Below are positions 51,623-60,316 of a stretch of 64,000 bases of DNA, piece by piece; the stretch's first letter is position 1; every line of letters begins with the position of its first letter. Position numbers and translations under genes: made by a program. Source of the stretch: Denitrobaculum tricleocarpae. Lineage in GTDB: Bacteria; Pseudomonadota; Alphaproteobacteria; Kiloniellales; Kiloniellaceae. Below the pieces are notes generated by a model that was not told where the DNA came from, made no database searches, and was given only the letters and a program-made list of their open reading frames with translations. The stretch lies in assembly GCF_007004665.1 (NCBI RefSeq), contig NZ_ML660053.1, positions 806,001 to 870,000 of the forward strand, read 5' to 3'.

Positions 51623-52561
51623 TTGGCGACATTGAAACGCGACGAAGAGCAATTGCGGCGCTTCAAACGAATAGTACTCCTGCTGCTCTTCTGTCTTTTC
51701 CTTCAGGCTTGCTCCCCCCTCACGCTCGTTGACGCAACGCTTCCCGAGGATAGCTGGAAGCAATTGGAACCTGTCGACTACGGAGCCGATCCTCGCCAGA
51801 AACTCGACATCTACATTCCGGCAGACGGCGATCCTAAGGCTCTGCTCGTGTTCTTCTACGGCGGGAGCTGGGACAGCGGTGAGAGAGCGGACTATCGCTT
51901 CGTCGCGGCCGCTTTCACCGCTGCCGGTTACGCCGTTGCTATTCCCGACTATCGCCTTTACCCGCAGGTGCGCTATCCCGCATTTCTGGAAGACTCTGCC
52001 GAAGCCTTGGCCGCGCTGGCGGCACATCCCGAACTCGGTGTCCTGGTGCCGGAGCGCACTTTTATCGCCGGGCACTCTGCGGGTGCGTGGATCTCGGTGA
52101 TGTTGGCTTTGGAAACGCGCTGGCTTCGGGCGAGCGGGGTCGATCCCGATGGGCTGGCTGGTGTGGTCGGCATTGCAGGGCCTTATGATTTCGATCCCGC
52201 GCGGTACAGATCAACCCGCCGGACCTTCGGCCATGTCGAACCCGCGTCACTGACACAGCCACTGCACTTCGCACGAAAGGACGCGCCGCCGCTTCTGCTC
52301 TTGCACGGGGCGGAAGATACGACGGTTGAGCCGGTCGACAGCCGGCTCCTCGCGGAGCGGATCCAGGCCATGGGCGGGCGCGCGGACTATCTCTTCTACG
52401 ATGATATCGGCCACCTTCGGATCGTCGGTGCATTGGCGCCCCAGCTGACTTGGATCGCGCCCGTGCAGGCTGACATTCTGAGCTTTATGGAGGCGCGTCT
52501 GGCCGGCGCCGACGGTTTGCCGGTGCGAAAAGACTCAGCGGAGACACGGGCCATGAAATGA
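51623..52561 (+). CDS. Lipoprotein-type alpha/beta hydrolase (carboxylesterase)
   Basis: A 312-residue hydrolase. The TTG start at 51623 has a GAGGAG site eight bases upstream and gives a lipoprotein signal ending LFLQAC. Catalytic features: oxyanion motif FFYGGSWDSG near residue 78 (HG is replaced by YG), nucleophile elbow GHSAG with Ser152, then Asp in LHGAEDTTVEP and His in YDDIGHLRIVGAL. It is close to BD-FAE/acetyl esterase-like enzymes. It is alone between the long gap and the rtcB leader; its substrate is unknown. Confidence 0.87.
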   Translation: MATLKRDEEQLRRFKRIVLLLLFCLFLQACSPLTLVDATLPEDSWKQLEPVDYGADPRQKLDIYIPADGDPKALLVFFYGGSWDSGERADYRFVAAAFTAAGYAVAIPDYRLYPQVRYPAFLEDSAEALAALAAHPELGVLVPERTFIAGHSAGAWISVMLALETRWLRASGVDPDGLAGVVGIAGPYDFDPARYRSTRRTFGHVEPASLTQPLHFARKDAPPLLLLHGAEDTTVEPVDSRLLAERIQAMGGRADYLFYDDIGHLRIVGALAPQLTWIAPVQADILSFMEARLAGADGLPVRKDSAETRAMK

Positions 52562-52751
52562 CAATGACTGTCGCAGTCAGAGCGCACCCGACATCATGAC
52601 GCAGGGGTTCAGGTGAAGGCTCCCTTCTACTGCTCTTACTTCTTTGCTCACTCTCTTTCCGGCGCAGGCTTCAGAAAACAAAATTTGTACCCTGACAAAA
52701 ACCGGCTTGACTTTTTTCGCTGACCTAGGCAACGTCTCGCCTGATAGTTGA

Positions 52752-52780
52752 GTTGCTGTGGCCTCACCGGGTGCAGCAAC
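52752..52780 (+). promoter_or_regulatory. rtcB leader, hairpin 1
   Basis: GTTGCTG (52752-52758) pairs with CAGCAAC (52774-52780). Its loop contains a CGGGT that can alternatively pair with ACCCG (52779-52783). It lies just before the leader frame and could shape access to its start codon. Confidence 0.45.
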
Positions 52781-52800
52781 CCGTAATCTGGACGAGACCG

Positions 52801-52917
52801 ATGACCCCGACCCTATACCAAAGCGTCAATTCCGAAATGCAGTTCGCAGGCAAATGCCTCGTGCACACTGCATGGGATATTGCGCGCCTGCGGGAGGGTG
52901 GGAGAACACTGCGGTAA
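52801..52917 (+). CDS. Putative leader peptide of rtcB (38 codons)
   Basis: A frame of 38 codons from ATG 52801 to TAA 52915-52917, with a weak GGACGAGA site upstream. The peptide (MTPTLYQSVN start) ends in an Arg-rich tail, RLREGGRTLR, four Arg in ten residues, including AGA and CGG codons. The frame runs through hairpin 2 and through the 5' arm of the antiterminator stem and stops inside the following hairpin loop, so its translation would decide which RNA structure forms. It was not predicted from homology; its coding status is inferred from this placement. Confidence 0.45.
   Translation: MTPTLYQSVNSEMQFAGKCLVHTAWDIARLREGGRTLR
52837..52873 (+). promoter_or_regulatory. rtcB leader, hairpin 2
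   Basis: ATGCAGT (52837-52843) pairs with ACTGCAT (52867-52873), enclosing a second stem AGGCA/TGCCT (52848-52859) with a 2-base tip. It lies within the leader frame. Confidence 0.5.
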
Positions 52918-52957
52918 CAGATTAGACGCAGTCTCCGGTTTCGACACACACCCTCCC
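52892..52957 (+). promoter_or_regulatory. rtcB leader, antiterminator stem with inner hairpin
   Basis: GGGAGGGTG (52892-52900) pairs perfectly with CACCCTCCC (52949-52957). Inside, GGAG/CTCC and ACTGCG/CGCAGT (52901-52936) form a further hairpin with loop GTAACAGATTAGA. The 3' arm is the same sequence that forms the 5' arm of the terminator, so both cannot exist together. Confidence 0.6.
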
Positions 52958-52989
52958 AGGCACAGGCTTCGGGAGGGTTTTTTGTTTTT
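52950..52989 (+). terminator. Rho-independent terminator in the rtcB leader
   Basis: ACCCTCCC (52950-52957) pairs with GGGAGGGT (52971-52978), followed by TTTTTGTTTTT. It lies 74 bases before the rtcB start, so rtcB expression from an upstream promoter requires readthrough. Confidence 0.75.
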
Positions 52990-53062
52990 GGGCCGGGCTG
53001 CGTCGTCGGAAAAAAGGCGCGGCCCGGAAGATCCGCCAGGCAGGCGGAAGAGGAGAGAGATC

Positions 53063-54280
53063 ATGAGTGGCTATGAAGTGATTGAGACGGGACGCGCCGT
53101 CGTGAAGATGTGGACCAAGGGTGTGCCGGTCGATGACTCGGCACGCCAGCAGCTCACGAACGTCGCGCGCCTTCCCTTCGTGCATAGCCATGTCGCCGCC
53201 ATGCCGGACGTCCATTTCGGGCGCGGCGCAACGGTCGGCAGCGTGATTGCAACCAAGGGCGCCATCATTCCCGCCGCCGTCGGTGTCGACATCGGCTGCG
53301 GTATGATGGCGGTCCGTACCAGCCTGACGGCCGAGCAACTGCCTGATTCCCTTGCGAAAATTCGTTCGATCATCGAACGGACCGTGCCCCATGGCGGGAC
53401 CGGTAAAAAGGGCGGTTGGAAGGACGAGATCCCCTCGCGGGTGTCCAAACGCTTCGAGCAGACCGGTTTGGGTGAAGGCCTGGAGCGGATCGAGAGCAAG
53501 CATCCGGCCATCGCCGGGGCGAACTCCGTGGTTCACCTGGGATCGCTTGGGGCCGGGAACCATTTCATCGAACTCTGTCTCGATGAAGCGGGCAAGGTCT
53601 GGATCATGTTGCACTCCGGATCGCGGGGCGTGGGCAACCGGATCGGCAGCTACTTCATTCAGGAGGCGCGGAAGTCGATCGAGAAAAAGGTTCTTGGACA
53701 GGCTCTGCCTGACCGTGACCTGGCCTACTTCATCGAGGGCGAAGACGAGCTCTTCGGTGATTACCTGGAAGCGGTTATGTGGGCACAGGATTTCGCCCGT
53801 GTGAACCGGGAGGTGATGATGGAGCGGATCCTGGTTGCGATCCGCCCCTTGCTGCCGCCCTTCACCACGGAGAAGCAGGCCGTGAACTGCCACCACAACT
53901 ACGTGGCGAGCGAGCGGCACTTCGGTGCGGATGTCTGGCTGACGCGGAAGGGGGCTGTTTCGGCCCGCGAAGGACAGTTGGGCATCATTCCGGGATCCAT
54001 GGGTGCGAAGTCCTTCATCGTCCGGGGACGAGGCAACGCGGAGTCCTTTCACTCCTGCAGCCATGGCGCCGGACGGACCATGAGCCGGACGGCGGCCAAG
54101 GCGAAGTTCACCCTTCAGGACCATCGCGATGCGACGGAAGGGGTGGAGTGCCGGAAAGACCGGGGTGTCTTGGATGAGACGCCCAAGGCCTACAAGAACA
54201 TCGACGCAGTGATGGCGGCCCAGGCCGATCTGGTCGATGTGGTTCACACCTTGAAGCAGGTCGTCTGCGTGAAGGGGTGA
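53063..54280 (+). CDS. rtcB: RtcB family RNA ligase
   Basis: A 405-residue GTP-dependent RNA ligase, nearly the length of E. coli RtcB (408). Mn-binding Cys79 (DIGCGMM), His in HLGSLGAGNHFIEL, HSGSRGVGN and NCHHNYV, and the guanylylated His334 in SHGAGRTMSR are all present. It joins 2',3'-cyclic phosphate (or 3'-phosphate) and 5'-OH RNA ends, repairing tRNA or other RNA after toxin cleavage. AGGAGAGAG precedes the ATG. No RtcA cyclase or RtcR activator is adjacent; instead two small genes follow. Control is probably by the structured leader. Confidence 0.95.
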   Translation: MSGYEVIETGRAVVKMWTKGVPVDDSARQQLTNVARLPFVHSHVAAMPDVHFGRGATVGSVIATKGAIIPAAVGVDIGCGMMAVRTSLTAEQLPDSLAKIRSIIERTVPHGGTGKKGGWKDEIPSRVSKRFEQTGLGEGLERIESKHPAIAGANSVVHLGSLGAGNHFIELCLDEAGKVWIMLHSGSRGVGNRIGSYFIQEARKSIEKKVLGQALPDRDLAYFIEGEDELFGDYLEAVMWAQDFARVNREVMMERILVAIRPLLPPFTTEKQAVNCHHNYVASERHFGADVWLTRKGAVSAREGQLGIIPGSMGAKSFIVRGRGNAESFHSCSHGAGRTMSRTAAKAKFTLQDHRDATEGVECRKDRGVLDETPKAYKNIDAVMAAQADLVDVVHTLKQVVCVKG

Positions 54281-54287
54281 CACCGGG

Positions 54288-54358
54288 CTGCAAATGGAAG
54301 TCCCCGTCCATTTGCAGTCGATAAGGCGGTGCCGCCGGGTCAATCCGGACCCGGCGGC
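54288..54358 (+). repeat. Two tandem hairpins after rtcB
   Basis: CTGCAAATGGA / TCCATTTGCAG (54288-54317) and GCCGCCGGGTC / GACCCGGCGGC (54331-54358), both perfect 11-bp stems without T-runs, between rtcB and the next gene; they may set the expression ratio or protect mRNA 3' ends. Confidence 0.6.
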
Positions 54359-54431
54359 CCAGCGGAAAATTTGAGCGCAAAAGAAGAGCTCGAAACCGCT
54401 GCAAAACGAGTGAGAGAGAAGAGGGAGCGGA

Positions 54432-54794
54432 ATGATGAAATTGTGGCGTCCCGTGGGACGGAACGAACTCGAGAAGATCGAAGCCGCCGGCATGAAAGGC
54501 TTTCCGCCCCGTTTGCCGGAGCAGCCGATTTTCTACCCGGTCCTGAGTTTTGATTACGCCGAAAAGATTGCGCGCGATTGGAACTCGACCTGTCCGGATC
54601 ACGATCATGTCGGTTTCGTGACCGAATTTGAAGTCGATGACGGCTTTGCCGAGTCCTTTGAGGCCAATGAAGCCGGTGGCTCGGCGCACCGCGAGCTTTG
54701 GGTTCCCGCGGAGGAACTCGAGGCTCTGAACAGAAATCTGCTGGGACCGATTGCGGTCGTGGCGGCCTACCACAACGGAGAACGGGTGCGGTAG
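54432..54794 (+). CDS. Small conserved protein of the ADP-ribosylation/crystallin J1-annotated type
   Basis: A 120-residue protein, start ATG 54432 or 54435 after a GGGAGCGG site. The family string LWRPVGRNELEKI...GFPPRLPEQPIFYPVL (first and last pieces seen), YAEKIARDWN, VGFVTEFEVDD and HRELWVPAEELEALN is that of a short protein often named after ADP-ribosylation/crystallin J1 in databases, though it lacks the catalytic domain of those enzymes. It follows rtcB in the same direction, suggesting a role around RNA repair or a generic stress function. No catalytic residues can be named. Confidence 0.75.
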   Translation: MMKLWRPVGRNELEKIEAAGMKGFPPRLPEQPIFYPVLSFDYAEKIARDWNSTCPDHDHVGFVTEFEVDDGFAESFEANEAGGSAHRELWVPAEELEALNRNLLGPIAVVAAYHNGERVR

Positions 54795-54839
54795 GCGTGT
54801 TTGGGACGGTCGTCGAAGGGCGGCCGGATGGAGGGTGAT

Positions 54840-55232
54840 ATGTGTGAAGGAAGTTTGGCGAGCGAGGCTGTAAGCGATCAAGACCTGGGGTTTTGCGGGA
54901 TCTGCGGGGTTGAGGTGCCGCTGCTGTCCCAGGCCCAGGTCAATGAGATCGAACGGACCTGCAGCTCCGCCTTGGAAAAGGTCCGGGCCTACCGTGCGGC
55001 GCACGGCGGCCCGGACGCCCAGGTGCCCCAGGCCGAGCTCTTCGCGCCGGTCTACGAAAAGCATCTGGATCTGACCGGTGTGGATCTGCGCGGTGTGACC
55101 ACCTCCGCGCACCACATTCTGATCCACCAGAAGTCCTGCCTCGGCCCGCCCTGCTGGAGCTGCGGCAAGCTGCTGCGGTCCCAATACGACCGGCACTGCA
55201 GCGAATGCGGTGCCGAGAAAAACTTGGGGTGA
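54840..55232 (+). CDS. Small zinc-ribbon protein
   Basis: A 130-residue protein (start ATG 54840 with a GAGGG site; ATG 54828 is an alternative) with three Cys-x2-Cys knuckles: CGIC near the N-terminus, CWSC and CSEC at the C-terminus, the last two forming a classic zinc ribbon around GKLLRSQYDRH. The middle has HHILIHQKSCLGPPC. It probably binds zinc and perhaps RNA or a partner. It is third in line after rtcB; a 10-bp hairpin ends the unit. Confidence 0.7.
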   Translation: MCEGSLASEAVSDQDLGFCGICGVEVPLLSQAQVNEIERTCSSALEKVRAYRAAHGGPDAQVPQAELFAPVYEKHLDLTGVDLRGVTTSAHHILIHQKSCLGPPCWSCGKLLRSQYDRHCSECGAEKNLG

Positions 55233-55284
55233 GTTCTTTCTGTCGTATCGCGTCATTTGTTTCGTGATGCAGGATTGATGTACA

Positions 55285-55319
55285 CCGCCGACTGTGTCTT
55301 CATTTTCCGCAGTCGGCGG
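55285..55319. terminator. Hairpin after the zinc-ribbon gene
   Basis: CCGCCGACTG / CAGTCGGCGG, perfect 10 bp with a 15-base loop, between the rtcB unit and the acetyltransferase gene. No T-run. Confidence 0.5.
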
Positions 55320-55344
55320 CACGCACTAGAGAAGGTTCTTGTTT

Positions 55345-55917
55345 ATGAACGACGAAATGACTGAACGGGAGAAGATGGCGGCAGGTCTGGATTACTATGA
55401 CATGGATCCTGAACTCTCGGCTATGCGCAACCGCGCGCGCAAGCTCTTGCGCGACTTCAACCGTTCGGACTTTCTGGAGGGCGATGGCCCCAACCCGGTG
55501 CTGAAGGAACTGCTGGGTACTATGGCGGATGGCGTTTTCATCGAGATGCCGTTTCACTGTGCCTACGGCGTGAATCTGCACCTGGGCGAGAATGTCTATT
55601 TCAATGCTGGCTGCGCAATCCTGGACTGCGCCGATGTCCGGGTCGGTGCCAACTCCATGTTCGGACCCGCGGTCCAGATTTACACCGCGACCCACGCCTT
55701 CGATCCGGTTGAACGCGCCAGCGGCCGGGAGTCTGCCCAGCCGATCACCATCGGCCACGACGTCTGGGTCGGCGGCGGCGCCATCCTCTGCCCAGGCGTG
55801 ACCATTGGCGACAATGCAGTGATCGGCGCGGGCAGCGTCGTGACCAAGGACATCCCTGCGAACGTGGTGGCGGTGGGGAATCCCTGCCGGGTCGTTCGGG
55901 AGCTGGAGATTGGCTAA
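55345..55917 (+). CDS. Sugar O-acetyltransferase (maltose/galactoside acetyltransferase family)
   Basis: A 190-residue left-handed beta-helix protein. The N-terminal helical cap (MTEREKMAAGLDYYDMDPEL) is typical, followed by hexapeptide repeats (VNLHLGENVYFNAGC, ITIGHDVWVGGGAILCPGVTIG, NAVIGAGSVV). The catalytic His is in TATHAFDP near residue 115. It transfers acetyl from acetyl-CoA to a sugar hydroxyl, probably as detoxification. It is convergent with the MFS gene (three bases between stops). Confidence 0.92.
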   Translation: MNDEMTEREKMAAGLDYYDMDPELSAMRNRARKLLRDFNRSDFLEGDGPNPVLKELLGTMADGVFIEMPFHCAYGVNLHLGENVYFNAGCAILDCADVRVGANSMFGPAVQIYTATHAFDPVERASGRESAQPITIGHDVWVGGGAILCPGVTIGDNAVIGAGSVVTKDIPANVVAVGNPCRVVRELEIG

Positions 55918-55920
55918 GTG

Positions 55921-57237
55921 TTAAGCCGTCTTTCCGCGGTCTGCTTTGAGCAAAAGCACAAGCAACCCGGCCCCGACGACCACGGAAAGCGACGACAGCG
56001 TCAGCGAGGAGTCAAAAGATCCGCTGCGTTCGGCGAGAAGTCCGGCGATCAAAGGGCCCAGAATCTGGCCCAGCCCAAAAGCGCCTGTCATCAGGCCGAT
56101 CGCGACGGCTGTTGCGGTCGGGGCGACCTTGCGGGTGTAGGCGACCACCAACAGGGTGATGCCGACGAAGGTGCCGCCAAAGAGGATGGCCGCGAGCAGG
56201 GATGGCACCAAAGCGGTCGAGAACAAAGGCAGCGCGATGCCGACGGCCTGCAGCAGGTGCGCGGCAATCATAGCGCGGATTTCACCCCAACGCTGGGCGG
56301 CCCAGGCCCAGATCAGACAGGAGGGCGCGACCGCCAGTCCGACCATCACCCAGGTCAGGTTCCCGATGTCGCCGAAGATGCCCAGGGTGACCGCGTCACT
56401 GGCTTTTTCCTGTAGGATCGCCACTAGGAAGGTGCCGCTGACCACGTAGCCCAGACCTTCCAGGAAATAAGCGAGACCCAATAGTGTGAGGGGCAGGATG
56501 ACGGCGGGCGGCAAGCGTTTTTGTTGCTTCTCCGCCCCGGCACCGGGGGGTGCGTTTTCGCTTTGCGGCACCGCGGGGTTATCACGCAGCCACAGAACGG
56601 CTGGCACGGCGAGCAGTCCGCCCAGCAGTCCAAGGCCGATCCAGTCGGCCTGCCAGCCGCCCAGATGCGCGAGCGCCGGCACCAGAAGACCGGAGAGCGC
56701 GATCCCGATTCCGACACCGCCGAAGTAGACGCCAAGGAGGCGTGTCCGGCCTGCTTCCATCAGAACCCGCATGACCATGTCGGCGCTGAAAACGAACAGC
56801 AGCCCGCTGATGACTCCCGACGCCAGCCGCAAGAAGCCCCAGAAGGCGAACCACTCGCTGGCCGCCATCAGGCCGGTCGTCGTGACCGAGGCCAGCAGCG
56901 CGAGGCGGAAAGCGGCGGTGCGGGTCCGTCCCATGGTGACATAACCGCCGGCCAGTGCCCCGATCAGGTAGCCGAGGTAGTTGAGGGAGGCGAGCAAACC
57001 GGTCTGCGCGTGGCTGAGGCCGAGGGCGCCCTGCATTTCCGGCAGGATCGGAGTGTAGGCAAAGCGTCCGATGCCCATGGCGATGATCAAGGTACAGATC
57101 CCACCGATCAGCGCAGGCTTGAGCACGGGCGCTGAGGCTCCGGGCTGCAATTCAACTTGGCGCAACTCTCCAGGGCTCGGCGCCAAAGGGGAAGCGTCGC
57201 CGGAACCGGATCCGGAGTCTGGAGTTTGCCTGCTCAT
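55921..57237 (-). CDS. MFS transporter, YbfB/YjiJ family
   Basis: A 438-residue 12-helix carrier. The first helix contains the family hallmark GGICTLIIAMGIGRFAYTPILPEMQ (cut: GIGRFAYTPILP), and later GGYVTMGRTRTAA and VAYTRKVAPT. The hydrophilic N-terminus of about 45 residues is Ser/Pro-rich. Start ATG 57237 (six codons after a TTG at 57255). It is divergent from a LysR regulator that likely controls it. Substrate unknown. Confidence 0.9.
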   Translation of the reverse strand: MSRQTPDSGSGSGDASPLAPSPGELRQVELQPGASAPVLKPALIGGICTLIIAMGIGRFAYTPILPEMQGALGLSHAQTGLLASLNYLGYLIGALAGGYVTMGRTRTAAFRLALLASVTTTGLMAASEWFAFWGFLRLASGVISGLLFVFSADMVMRVLMEAGRTRLLGVYFGGVGIGIALSGLLVPALAHLGGWQADWIGLGLLGGLLAVPAVLWLRDNPAVPQSENAPPGAGAEKQQKRLPPAVILPLTLLGLAYFLEGLGYVVSGTFLVAILQEKASDAVTLGIFGDIGNLTWVMVGLAVAPSCLIWAWAAQRWGEIRAMIAAHLLQAVGIALPLFSTALVPSLLAAILFGGTFVGITLLVVAYTRKVAPTATAVAIGLMTGAFGLGQILGPLIAGLLAERSGSFDSSLTLSSLSVVVGAGLLVLLLKADRGKTA

Positions 57238-57308
57238 GCTTGACAGGCTAATCAAAGCCAGTGATCATTACAAACGATAAAAGTTGCAGATGGTGTTCGC
57301 TTTTAGTG

Positions 57309-58199
57309 ATGGATATCCGTAACCTCAAATTCTTCTCGGCAATTGCCGATACGGGCGGCGTCTCCAGCGCGGCGCGCCATCTGAATACCGTACAGTCAAA
57401 CGTGACTGCGCGCTTGAAAGACCTGGAGCGGGAACTTGGCGTCGAGCTCTTTTACCGTACCGGCAAGGGCATGGTGCTGACCTCGGCGGGTGAGATCCTG
57501 CGCAGCTACGCCTGGCGCCTGGAGCGTTTGGGAGAGGAGGCCCGGCAGGCGATGCGCGACTTTGCGGGCGAAGGCGGTCTGATCAGGATCGGGGCGATGG
57601 AAACAACCGCGGCGATCCGTTTACCTCCAATCCTGAAAAGCCTCCAGCAGGAGCAGCCGAAATTGGAAGTCCGCGTGACCGCCGGTCCGACCGAGACGCT
57701 GCTCTATGAGCTGCTGGCTTACCGGCTGGACGGGGCTTTTGTAGCGGGCGAACAGACACACAAGGAACTTGTCGGCGAGAAGGTCTTTGCCGAACGCCTG
57801 GTGCTGGTCCGCCCGGCCGCCCGCGAGGTCAGCCAGCGCAGCGATGCGCCGGAGCAGCTGATCGTCTTCCGGCGCGGCTGCTCCTACCGGGCGCGCAGCG
57901 AAGAGTGGCTGCGTGACCAGGGACAATTGCCGTTTCGGGTTATGGAATTCGGAACCCTGGACGGAATTCTGGGCTGCGTCGCCGCGGGCCTGGGCGTGAC
58001 GCTTTTGCCCGAGATTGTGATTGCCGCGTCACGCTTTGCCGGAGATCTCGAGGTCGAAGCGCTGCCGAAACGCCTGGCTGACTTGCCGACCTATTTCGTC
58101 CGCCGCAAGGATACAGCGCCAAAGCACAGCCTCGACGCCTTCCTCGCAGCCGTGCGAAAAACCAAAACCTCACCAGTTCCAAAGCGTGCCGTCAGCTAG
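57309..58199 (+). CDS. LysR family transcriptional regulator
   Basis: A 296-residue LysR protein. HTH residues 2-60 ([22 protein letters not shown], then [17 protein letters not shown]). Effector domain with [28 protein letters not shown] (short citation [10 protein letters not shown]). It is close to the group that regulates YbfB-type carriers (divergent gene). Its 3' end overlaps the opposing mannonate dehydratase gene by 30 bases. The ATG at 57309 has no strong ribosome-binding site. Confidence 0.88.
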   Translation: MDIRNLKFFSAIADTGGVSSAARHLNTVQSNVTARLKDLERELGVELFYRTGKGMVLTSAGEILRSYAWRLERLGEEARQAMRDFAGEGGLIRIGAMETTAAIRLPPILKSLQQEQPKLEVRVTAGPTETLLYELLAYRLDGAFVAGEQTHKELVGEKVFAERLVLVRPAAREVSQRSDAPEQLIVFRRGCSYRARSEEWLRDQGQLPFRVMEFGTLDGILGCVAAGLGVTLLPEIVIAASRFAGDLEVEALPKRLADLPTYFVRRKDTAPKHSLDAFLAAVRKTKTSPVPKRAVS

Positions 58200-59378
58200 G
58201 CGGTTCACCGGCAGGTAGGCCCGGTCGTAGGGATACTCCGCCGCCAGTTCCTCATCGATGTCCACCCCGTGACCCGGTTTATCCCCGACCTGCAGCATGC
58301 CGTCCGCGTAGCTGTAATCGTGCGGGAAGACCGCGTCGGTCTCCGGCGTGTGGCGCATGTATTCCTGGATCCCGAAGTTGGGCACCCAGGTGTCGAAGTG
58401 CAGGGCCGCGCCCATGGTGACCGGCGAGAGGTCGGTGGCGCCGTGGAACCCGGTGCGGACCTGATAGAGCGCGGCCAACGCGGCGATGGTCCGCATGTGA
58501 GTGATGCCGCCGGCATGGACCAGGGTCGCGCGGATGTAGTCGATCAGCTGATTCTGGATCAGGTCCTTGGCGTCCCAGACCGTGTTGAAGATCTCGCCCA
58601 CCGCCAGGGGCGTCGTGGTGTGCTGGCGGATCAGCTTGAAGGCTTCCTGATTCTCCGCCGGGGTAGCGTCCTCGATCCAGAAGAGGCGGTAGGGTTCAAG
58701 ATCCTTGCCCAGGCGCGCGGCTTCGATCGGGGTCAGGCGGTGATGGCAATCGTGCAGAAGGAGCGGGGCGTCGCCGTATTTTTCCCGGACCGCTTCAAAG
58801 ACGCCGGGGATGAAGCGCAGGTAGTCAGGGGTTGACCAGACTTCCTCCGGCGGCAGGCCTTTTTCGGCGGGTTCGTAGTAGAGATCGCCCTTGCCGACGC
58901 CGTAGACGCTTGCGTTGCCTGGCACGCCGCATTGAATCCGGATGGCCTTATAGCCCATCTCGATGTAGCGCCCGACCGCCTCCAGGGTGCCTTCCAGGTC
59001 CTTGCCGTTGGCGTGGCCGTAGACCAGGACACCGTTGCGGCTGCGCCCGCCGAGTAACTGATAGAGCGGCATGCCGGCAGCCTTGGCCTTGATGTCCCAG
59101 AGCGCCATATCAACGGCGGCGATGGCCGACATGGTCACCGGTCCGCGCCGCCAGTAAGCGCCCCGGTAGAGATATTGCCAGATATCCTCGATCTGTCCGG
59201 CGTCGCGCCCGATCAGGCAGGGAATCACATGGTCTTCCAGGTAGGAAGCCACCGAGAGCTCCCGGCCGTTCAGGGTGGCGTCTCCGATGCCGTAGGTGCC
59301 GCTCTCCGTCACGATTTTGAGGGTGACGAAGTTTCTGCCGGGAGAGGTGACGATCACCTTGGCGGATTCGATTTTCAT
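58170..59378 (-). CDS. manD: D-mannonate dehydratase family protein (enolase superfamily)
   Basis: A 402-residue enolase-superfamily member matching ManD/RspA in length and motifs: [27 protein letters not shown] in the lid region (in part), metal ligands Asp in LLLHDCHH, Glu in [11 protein letters not shown] and Glu in VGEIFNT, and the His of [10 protein letters not shown]. It dehydrates D-mannonate to 2-keto-3-deoxygluconate; some family members prefer gluconate or have low activity. It overlaps its upstream GntR regulator by four bases (ATGA). Confidence 0.9.
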   Translation of the reverse strand: MKIESAKVIVTSPGRNFVTLKIVTESGTYGIGDATLNGRELSVASYLEDHVIPCLIGRDAGQIEDIWQYLYRGAYWRRGPVTMSAIAAVDMALWDIKAKAAGMPLYQLLGGRSRNGVLVYGHANGKDLEGTLEAVGRYIEMGYKAIRIQCGVPGNASVYGVGKGDLYYEPAEKGLPPEEVWSTPDYLRFIPGVFEAVREKYGDAPLLLHDCHHRLTPIEAARLGKDLEPYRLFWIEDATPAENQEAFKLIRQHTTTPLAVGEIFNTVWDAKDLIQNQLIDYIRATLVHAGGITHMRTIAALAALYQVRTGFHGATDLSPVTMGAALHFDTWVPNFGIQEYMRHTPETDAVFPHDYSYADGMLQVGDKPGHGVDIDEELAAEYPYDRAYLPVNRLADGTLWNW

Positions 59379-60115
59379 AAGGAGGCTCCGGAGTGTGTTT
59401 CGGCCCAGTCGCTGCCGGGTTCGATCGTTTCGGTAAAGAATTGCGGATAGTCGTGCGAAGCCTGGGGCAGGGTGGTCAGCAGTTCCCGCAGGTGCCCGCG
59501 CATATGGGTGAGGGCGGCCCGCCGGTCGCCCGAGACAACCGCGTCCAGGATGGCTTTGTGCTGGCTGATCAAACGCTTGAATGGCGGCATTGTCTTGAGA
59601 CTTAGGATGCGTACCCGGTCCATCAGGGCCTTCTCACTTTCAATCATGCCGCTGAGCCGCTCGAACCCGGTGGCCTGCGCCAGCGTGCTGTGGAAGGCGT
59701 CGTCGGCAAGGTGAAAGGCGTAGATGTCCTTGGCTGCCGCTGCGGCTCTCTGATCTTTAAGTGTGGCCTCGCAGGCGCGGGTCGCCGCGCTGTCCAATCG
59801 CCCCAAGATCCGCTCGATGGCCGCGGTTTCGATGGCCTCCCGGATGAAGCGGGCCTCCAGAAGTTCCTTGGGCCGGATCTTGGTGATGAAGGTGCCCCGC
59901 TGTGGGCGAACTTCGATGAAACCCTGCTGCGCCAGTTTGATCAGGGCTTCGCGGACCGGCGTGCGGCTGACCCCGAAGCTCTCGGCCAGGTCGCTCTCCG
60001 ACAGCATCTGTCCCGGCGGCAGCTCCAGCCGCACGATGGCGCTCCGCAGCTGTTCGACGATCTGAATCGCCGCCGGGCGGTCCGCAGAGACGCTATAATC
60101 TTTGGGAGAAAGCAT
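59375..60115 (-). CDS. GntR family transcriptional regulator (FCD domain)
   Basis: A 246-residue FadR-type regulator. Winged helix about residues 20-85 ([40 protein letters not shown], cited in fragments), FCD domain about 95-220 with [21 protein letters not shown] and [14 protein letters not shown]. Start ATG 60115, with GGGAGAAAGC upstream. It heads the regulator-manD operon and probably binds the dyad at 60145, responding to a hexuronate-derived acid. Confidence 0.9.
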   Translation of the reverse strand: MLSPKDYSVSADRPAAIQIVEQLRSAIVRLELPPGQMLSESDLAESFGVSRTPVREALIKLAQQGFIEVRPQRGTFITKIRPKELLEARFIREAIETAAIERILGRLDSAATRACEATLKDQRAAAAAKDIYAFHLADDAFHSTLAQATGFERLSGMIESEKALMDRVRILSLKTMPPFKRLISQHKAILDAVVSGDRRAALTHMRGHLRELLTTLPQASHDYPQFFTETIEPGSDWAETHSGASL

Positions 60116-60144
60116 GAAACCAGGAGCAAACGCGGTGAACCAAT

Positions 60145-60161
60145 CTAGTGCACTAGTATAC
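60145..60161. promoter_or_regulatory. Candidate GntR operator
   Basis: CTAGTGCACTAG (60145-60156) is a perfect 12-bp palindrome, overlapped by GTATAC (60156-60161); TTGTATAC-type half-sites are usual for FCD GntR regulators. It lies 30-46 bases before the regulator start. Confidence 0.5.
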
Positions 60162-60316
60162 AAGTTGGGTTTGTGACGCGCAAGCGGGGGTCTTCATCGG
60201 AGCCAATGCTACGCTTTGAGTTTCAGGTTTCGATCGGGCAGTCTTGGCTGTCCGACAGGACTCGTCGGCGCTCACGGTGCGTGTGGGGCCGGTGCCTTGG
60301 AGAAAAGGGTTTTTGG

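Larger units (their letters stand above)
52562..53062. other. rtcB leader region
   Basis: About 500 bases between the esterase stop and rtcB start. The first 180 bases show nothing firm, except a poor -35/-10 pair (CTGACC 52720, GATAGT 52743, 17 apart). From 52752 onwards there are consecutive RNA structures, a 38-codon frame and a terminator, annotated separately. Confidence 0.6.

Noticed and set aside
52892-52920. T-box-like string AGGGTGG followed by CTGCGG in the rtcB leader
   Set aside because: The spacing does not match the T-box antiterminator (AGGGTGGNACCGCG), no specifier-loop domain was found, and T-boxes are rare in alphaproteobacteria.
52937-52948. GGTTTCGACA string resembling the start of tmRNA
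   Set aside because: No tRNA-like ends or tag frame around it; only a short match inside the leader structure.
52922-54493. Minus-strand frame of 523 codons opposite rtcB
   Set aside because: Shadow of a highly conserved gene, crossing the leader terminator.
60145-60156. CTAGTGCACTAG as a further member of the CTAG mini-element family
   Set aside because: Only CTAGTG is shared; it is a 12-bp perfect palindrome in GntR-operator position and lacks the TGTGGTG continuation.
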